Below, piece by piece: positions 59,699 through 64,000 of a DNA stretch of 64,000 nucleotides. Position 1 is the stretch's first letter, and each line of letters starts with the position of its first letter. The notes beneath the pieces are model-generated. The model did not search any database and was not told where the DNA came from. It was given only the letters and a program-made list of their open reading frames with translations. This DNA comes from Colwellia marinimaniae (GTDB lineage: Bacteria > Pseudomonadota > Gammaproteobacteria > Enterobacterales > Alteromonadaceae): assembly GCF_002207865.1 (NCBI RefSeq), contig NZ_BDQM01000001.1, positions 62,001 through 126,000 on the forward strand. The letters run 5' to 3'. The translations under genes and the position numbers were made by a program.

Positions 59699-61298
59699 AC
59701 CTGCCACACAAAATATCATCGCATCTTTAGCGCAATTTGGCATTACTCTAACAAACACTCTTGCTTTAGATGGTTTTGTCGGCGACCTGCATAACGATAG
59801 TCGATTGCTTGTTACCGGTGATATTTTCTGCGCCATTATTGGCCACCAGCAAGATGGTCGCCAATATATTGAGCAAGCGCTTAAGCAAGGCGTTAAGTTA
59901 GTTATTCGTGAGTGTGACAGTGCAGCTGAACACGGTGAACTCGTTATTTCCTCAAACGGCAACGGTGTCGTTATCGTTAATTTTTATCAACTTAACCAGC
60001 ATTTATTTACCTTAACTAAACATTATTATCAAGCGCCACAAAAGCATATGACCATAGTGGGCATTACCGGCACCAACGGTAAAACGACCACCAGTCAGTT
60101 ATTAGCTCAGCTGTTTACTCACGCCAATAAACCTTGCGCTGTTATTGGTACTAATGGTGCGGGTAGTATTGATAAACTAGCACCGATAGAAAATACTACC
60201 CCTGGCGCTTGTCAATTACATCAATTATTCAACCGTTTTATTGATGAGCACTCTGTCCATGGCAAGTTTAGTCATGTCGCCATGGAAGTCTCTTCCCATG
60301 CTTTATCACAACAACGTGTACAAGCCGATTTGTTTGATATTGCTGTGTTTACCAACTTGAGTCGTGACCATCTTGATTATCATGACTCTATGGCTAGTTA
60401 TGGTGCAGCTAAAAAACAGATTTTTACCGGTGATAATCGTCAAGTTGCCGTGGTGAATTTTGATGATGAACAAGCAAAGAACTGGCTGAAAAATTGGCCA
60501 GAGCAACAAGTGCTTTGGCTTTATGGTCGTGCTGATAACATAGAATGTAATCAGCATTTTGTCACCGCTAAGTATATTAAACATCATAGTCATGGCGTCT
60601 CTTTTACCCTCACAAGTCATTTAGGCCGTGTTGTTATTAGCAGTCCATTATTGGGCGATTTTAATATTGATAATCTACTGGCGGCAATCTGCGTCTTACT
60701 TATTCAAGGTACGCCATTAAGCGAACTCCCTGATTTAGTTAGACAGGTCAGTGCTATTGCTGGTCGAATGGAAGTCACGAGTGCTAATAACTTAGCGACC
60801 GCCGTGGTCGATTATGCCCATACACCCGATGCGTTAGAAAAAGCACTACAAGCCTGTCGTCAACATTGCTCAGGAAAACTTTATGTGGTGTTTGGCTGTG
60901 GCGGCGATAGAGATAAAGGTAAGAGACCCTTGATGGCACAAGCCGCAGAAAAATATGCCGACTGTGTTGTTGTTACTAATGATAATCCGCGCAGTGAAGA
61001 TGCTCAGTTGATAGCCAACGATATTATCGCCGGTTTTACCCATCCGGATGCCGATACAATAACCATTATTTTAGCAAGAGAGCAAGCCGTATTGACTACA
61101 CTGAAAACAGCCCAAGCTGGCGATATGGTCTTATTGGCAGGTAAAGGTCATGAAGATTATGTCATTGTCGCCAAATATGATGAACATGGCGTGATCATAG
61201 GCACGGAAAAATTAGCCTATAACGAGCGTTTAGTGGTAGCAAATTTTTATCAACAGCACGCTGGCTTGGCCACATTGCCTAATAAGGCAAAGATATGA
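59691..61298 (+). CDS. murE: UDP-MurNAc-tripeptide synthetase MurE (meso-DAP adding)
   Basis: MurE adds the third stem amino acid in the cytoplasm. The 535-residue Mur ligase has the N-terminal UDP-binding domain (DLHNDSRLLVTGDIFCAI), ATP loop GTNGKTTTS (from 127), FTNLSRDHLDYHDSM, and the C-terminal motif DNPR at 431-434, which marks meso-diaminopimelate specificity. It overlaps both ftsI (8 bases) and murF (4 bases). Confidence 0.97.
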   Translation: MPKPATQNIIASLAQFGITLTNTLALDGFVGDLHNDSRLLVTGDIFCAIIGHQQDGRQYIEQALKQGVKLVIRECDSAAEHGELVISSNGNGVVIVNFYQLNQHLFTLTKHYYQAPQKHMTIVGITGTNGKTTTSQLLAQLFTHANKPCAVIGTNGAGSIDKLAPIENTTPGACQLHQLFNRFIDEHSVHGKFSHVAMEVSSHALSQQRVQADLFDIAVFTNLSRDHLDYHDSMASYGAAKKQIFTGDNRQVAVVNFDDEQAKNWLKNWPEQQVLWLYGRADNIECNQHFVTAKYIKHHSHGVSFTLTSHLGRVVISSPLLGDFNIDNLLAAICVLLIQGTPLSELPDLVRQVSAIAGRMEVTSANNLATAVVDYAHTPDALEKALQACRQHCSGKLYVVFGCGGDRDKGKRPLMAQAAEKYADCVVVTNDNPRSEDAQLIANDIIAGFTHPDADTITIILAREQAVLTTLKTAQAGDMVLLAGKGHEDYVIVAKYDEHGVIIGTEKLAYNERLVVANFYQQHAGLATLPNKAKI

Positions 61299-62869
61299 TT
61301 GTTATTTCATTGCCAACGTTAGCAGAGATTACTGCTGGCCAACTCATTGTAGCAGCAAATAATACCTCGCTCAGTATCGATGATTTGGTTATTGATGATT
61401 TAGTGACCGATAGCCGCGCAATCGATAAAAACTCAGCCAAGATCTGCGCTTTTCTTGCCCTTAAAGGCCCTAATTTTGATGGTCATCGCTTTGCACAACA
61501 AGTGATCGAACAAGGTTGTCAGTTACTTATTGTCGATCATCACTTGAGTGAGGTGATTGATACCGCACAATTGGTGGTTAGTGATACCCGGATTGCTTTA
61601 GGTGAAATTGCCGCTTATGTTAAAAAAGAGCTTGCGCCTAAAACTGTTGCTATCACGGGTAGTAGTGGTAAAACCACGGTCAAAGAAATGGTCGCCGCTA
61701 TATTGTCGCGTCTAGGAAAAGTGCTGGCAACTCAAGGTAACTTTAATAACGATATTGGCGTGCCGTTAACTTTACTGCGTTTGGATAGCAGCCACGATTT
61801 TGCGGTTATTGAAATGGGCGCTAATCATCTCGGTGAAATTGCCTATACCACAGCGTTAACCCAACCTGATGTTGCCGTGATTAATAATATTGCAGCCGCG
61901 CACTTAGAAGGTTTTGGCGACTTATGTGGTGTTGCTCGTGCTAAAGGTGAAATATTCTCAGGTCTTGGTGAACATGGCGTTGCCTTATATAACCAAGACA
62001 GTCAATACAGCGATAAATGGCAATGGCGCTTAGAAGGTAAAGCAGTACGTACTTTTTCATGTATTAATTCTTCACCTGAAGGTAAGGCCCATTGTTATAG
62101 CGAAAATGTCAACTTAGATGAAAATGGCTACGCTACTTTTACGTTAAAAACAACGCAGGGTAGTTGTGAAATTCACTTAACCGTACCGGGTAAACATAAT
62201 GTTTGTAATGCGGTTGCTGCGGCTTGTATTGCCTTAGAATTTGGCGCCAGCCTTGACGATATCTGTTTAGGTTTAGCGAAAATGCAGCCAGTTAAAGGGC
62301 GACTAAATTTATATCAATTGCATGATAAAAAAACCGCTTGTCACATCAAACTCATTGATGATAGCTATAACGCTAATCTAGAGTCGGCTAAAGCTGCCGC
62401 TCAGTTATTATCAAGTTACCCAGGTAAAAAAATACTTATCTTAGGTGATATGGCTGAGCTGGGTACTGACGCGCGTAGTTATCACCAAGAGCTGGGCGAG
62501 TTTGCTAAAAGTTTACAGTTAAATACTTTATTGTCCTTAGGTGTGCTAAGTCAAAGTGCAAGTGATGCCTTTGCCAAGGACAATGATCAAAGTGAACAAA
62601 GTCAACATTTTAGCCAGAGAGCTGAGTTGATGGCTCATTTGCTTACCATGCTAAATCAGCAATTATCGGCTGGTCAGCAAGATATTGCCATTTTAGTTAA
62701 AGGCTCCCGTAGTGCTCATATGGAGCATGTAGTAACAGAAATCACTCACTGGTTTGAACAAATGAATAGTCAAGAAAGTCCTAATCAAGCAATGAATGTT
62801 AGTAAAGAAAATAACGCTAGTGAAAATATGAATGCTAGTAAAAATCAATGTAAAGAAGGTAAAGCTTAA
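61295..62869 (+). CDS. murF: UDP-MurNAc-pentapeptide synthetase MurF
   Basis: MurF adds D-Ala-D-Ala. The 524-residue ligase has [31 protein letters not shown] loop GSSGKTT (from 122), [16 protein letters not shown] and the conserved [14 protein letters not shown]. It is longer than E. coli MurF because of a low-complexity C-terminal tail of about 30 residues ([17 protein letters not shown]) made of near-repeats. The stop overlaps the mraY start by one base (TAATG). Confidence 0.96.
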   Translation: MIVISLPTLAEITAGQLIVAANNTSLSIDDLVIDDLVTDSRAIDKNSAKICAFLALKGPNFDGHRFAQQVIEQGCQLLIVDHHLSEVIDTAQLVVSDTRIALGEIAAYVKKELAPKTVAITGSSGKTTVKEMVAAILSRLGKVLATQGNFNNDIGVPLTLLRLDSSHDFAVIEMGANHLGEIAYTTALTQPDVAVINNIAAAHLEGFGDLCGVARAKGEIFSGLGEHGVALYNQDSQYSDKWQWRLEGKAVRTFSCINSSPEGKAHCYSENVNLDENGYATFTLKTTQGSCEIHLTVPGKHNVCNAVAAACIALEFGASLDDICLGLAKMQPVKGRLNLYQLHDKKTACHIKLIDDSYNANLESAKAAAQLLSSYPGKKILILGDMAELGTDARSYHQELGEFAKSLQLNTLLSLGVLSQSASDAFAKDNDQSEQSQHFSQRAELMAHLLTMLNQQLSAGQQDIAILVKGSRSAHMEHVVTEITHWFEQMNSQESPNQAMNVSKENNASENMNASKNQCKEGKA

Positions 62870-63951
62870 TGTTATTGTGGTTAGGTGAGTTTTTGACTCC
62901 ATATTATTCCGGGTTTAATGTTTTTTCTTATTTAACCTTTCGCGCCATTATCAGCACGCTAACCTCGCTGTTTATATCCTTATATTTTGGCCCAAAACTT
63001 ATTCGTTATTTGCAAAAGATGCAAATTGGTCAAACGATAAGAGAGGATGGCCCAGCAAGTCATTTATCTAAATCTGGTACACCAACGATGGGCGGTTTAT
63101 TAATACTCGCCTCCATTGTGATCAGTGTTTTACTGTGGGCCGATTTAAGCAATATTTATGTCTGGGTGGTGCTATTTGTCGTGGTGAGTTTTGGCGCCAT
63201 TGGTTTTGTTGATGATTACCGAAAAGTCATTCGTAAAGATGCTAATGGCCTGATTGCTCGCTGGAAATATTTTTGGCAAAGCGTTATCGGTTTAAGCACA
63301 GCACTTTTTTTATATTATATTGCTCAGGGCCCAAATGAAACTGCATTGTTAATACCCTTTATGAAAGAGCTATTACCTCAGCTAGGTATTTTTTATGTGG
63401 TAATGACCTATTTTGTTATTGTTGGTACTTCAAATGCCGTTAATTTAACTGATGGTCTTGATGGTTTAGCCATAGTGCCAACTATTATGGTTGCCGGCGC
63501 TTTTGCTTTGTTTGCCTATGTCACGGGTAATGTTAACTTTGCCAGCTACCTTAATCTTCCCCATATTGCTTTAACCAGTGAGCTGGTGGTGGTTTGTACC
63601 GCTATTGTTGGCGCGGGATTAGGCTTTTTGTGGTTTAACACCTACCCAGCGCAACTCTTTATGGGCGATGTTGGCTCACTTGCTTTAGGTGCTGGACTTG
63701 GTGTTATTGCCGTGCTGGTGCGCCAAGAGTTGGTGTTATTTATTATGGGTGGTGTTTTTGTTATGGAGACCATCTCGGTTATTTTACAAGTTGGTTCATA
63801 TAAATTGCGTGGTCAACGTATTTTCCGTATGGCGCCCATTCATCACCACTATGAATTAAAAGGCTGGCCTGAGCCGCGAGTCATTGTACGTTTTTGGATT
63901 ATTTCATTGGTATTAGTACTGATAGGTTTAGCGACCTTGAAGTTGCGATAA
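62869..63951 (+). CDS. mraY: Phospho-MurNAc-pentapeptide translocase MraY
   Basis: MraY forms lipid I from UDP-MurNAc-pentapeptide and undecaprenyl phosphate in the inner membrane. The 360-residue protein has about ten membrane segments and the family motifs: [36 protein letters not shown] (catalytic Asp pair), [14 protein letters not shown] (metal-binding Asp) and [15 protein letters not shown]. It is complete. murD would be expected next but only 49 bases of non-coding sequence remain in the window. Confidence 0.97.
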   Translation: MLLWLGEFLTPYYSGFNVFSYLTFRAIISTLTSLFISLYFGPKLIRYLQKMQIGQTIREDGPASHLSKSGTPTMGGLLILASIVISVLLWADLSNIYVWVVLFVVVSFGAIGFVDDYRKVIRKDANGLIARWKYFWQSVIGLSTALFLYYIAQGPNETALLIPFMKELLPQLGIFYVVMTYFVIVGTSNAVNLTDGLDGLAIVPTIMVAGAFALFAYVTGNVNFASYLNLPHIALTSELVVVCTAIVGAGLGFLWFNTYPAQLFMGDVGSLALGAGLGVIAVLVRQELVLFIMGGVFVMETISVILQVGSYKLRGQRIFRMAPIHHHYELKGWPEPRVIVRFWIISLVLVLIGLATLKLR

Positions 63952-64000
63952 CACTAGATTAAGCAAATAGCATTAAATAAATAGCGATAAGTATAATAAG

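Overview
The window reads as chromosomal DNA of a marine, probably cold-adapted gammaproteobacterium of the Alteromonadales, most like Colwellia and related to Shewanella and Pseudoalteromonas. This rests on protein character and gene order: AT-rich intergenic DNA, an ArcA almost like the enteric one, lptD/djlA/rluA/rapA grouped as in enterics, argR divergent from mdh, ispB divergent from rplU-rpmA, and a standard dcw cluster. No database was searched, so the assignment is inference.

Layout. 1-11.6 kb: 5' end of lptD, djlA, an exported DUF3530-type protein, rluA, rapA, a PIN-PhoH ATPase and a large membrane hybrid kinase that looks like ArcS. 11.6-17.3 kb: argR, mdh, ispB, rplU-rpmA, obgE and folA, most closed by clear intrinsic terminators. 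17.4-23.3 kb: gltB-gltD. 23.7-29 kb: folE2 with a Fur-like operator, an orphan Hpt protein convergent with arcA, a sensor kinase and rsmC. 29-33 kb: a lysine riboswitch, a short DapD-like acyltransferase, a strong terminator, a fold-III PLP decarboxylase and an M14-type deacylase, then a 50-bp palindromic tandem repeat. 33-37.5 kb: a TraF-like barrel protein and, divergently, a Zur-box-controlled small protein with a ZnuD-like TonB receptor. 37.5-39.9 kb is mobile DNA: a 199-bp MITE-like element and a group II intron whose reverse transcriptase is broken by one in-frame stop. 40-55.5 kb: a periplasmic sugar-type binding protein, a CvfB-like RNA-binding protein, an RND efflux pair, a TPR hybrid kinase, an unknown membrane-anchored protein, a DyP peroxidase, a transglutaminase-like exported protein and a long acyl-CoA dehydrogenase. 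56-64 kb: the start of the dcw cluster (mraZ, rsmH, ftsL, ftsI, murE, murF, mraY) behind a promoter with three MraZ boxes.

How genes work together. The ArcS-like kinase, the stand-alone Hpt protein and ArcA could form the atypical three-protein Arc phosphorelay known from Shewanella oneidensis, although the three genes lie some 13 kb apart. The Zur box, small CxxC protein and His-rich TonB receptor form a zinc-acquisition unit. FolE2, a metal-flexible GTP cyclohydrolase, has its own metalloregulator-type site. The dapD-like/decarboxylase/M14 group looks like an amino-acid branch related to diaminopimelate/lysine chemistry, and only its first gene is clearly behind the riboswitch. The dcw genes form one compact, overlapping operon for peptidoglycan precursors and septation.

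The most interesting items are the lysine-riboswitch gene group, the ArcS-HptA-ArcA candidate set, the apparently leaderless Zur-controlled zinc unit, and the MITE plus broken intron next to it.
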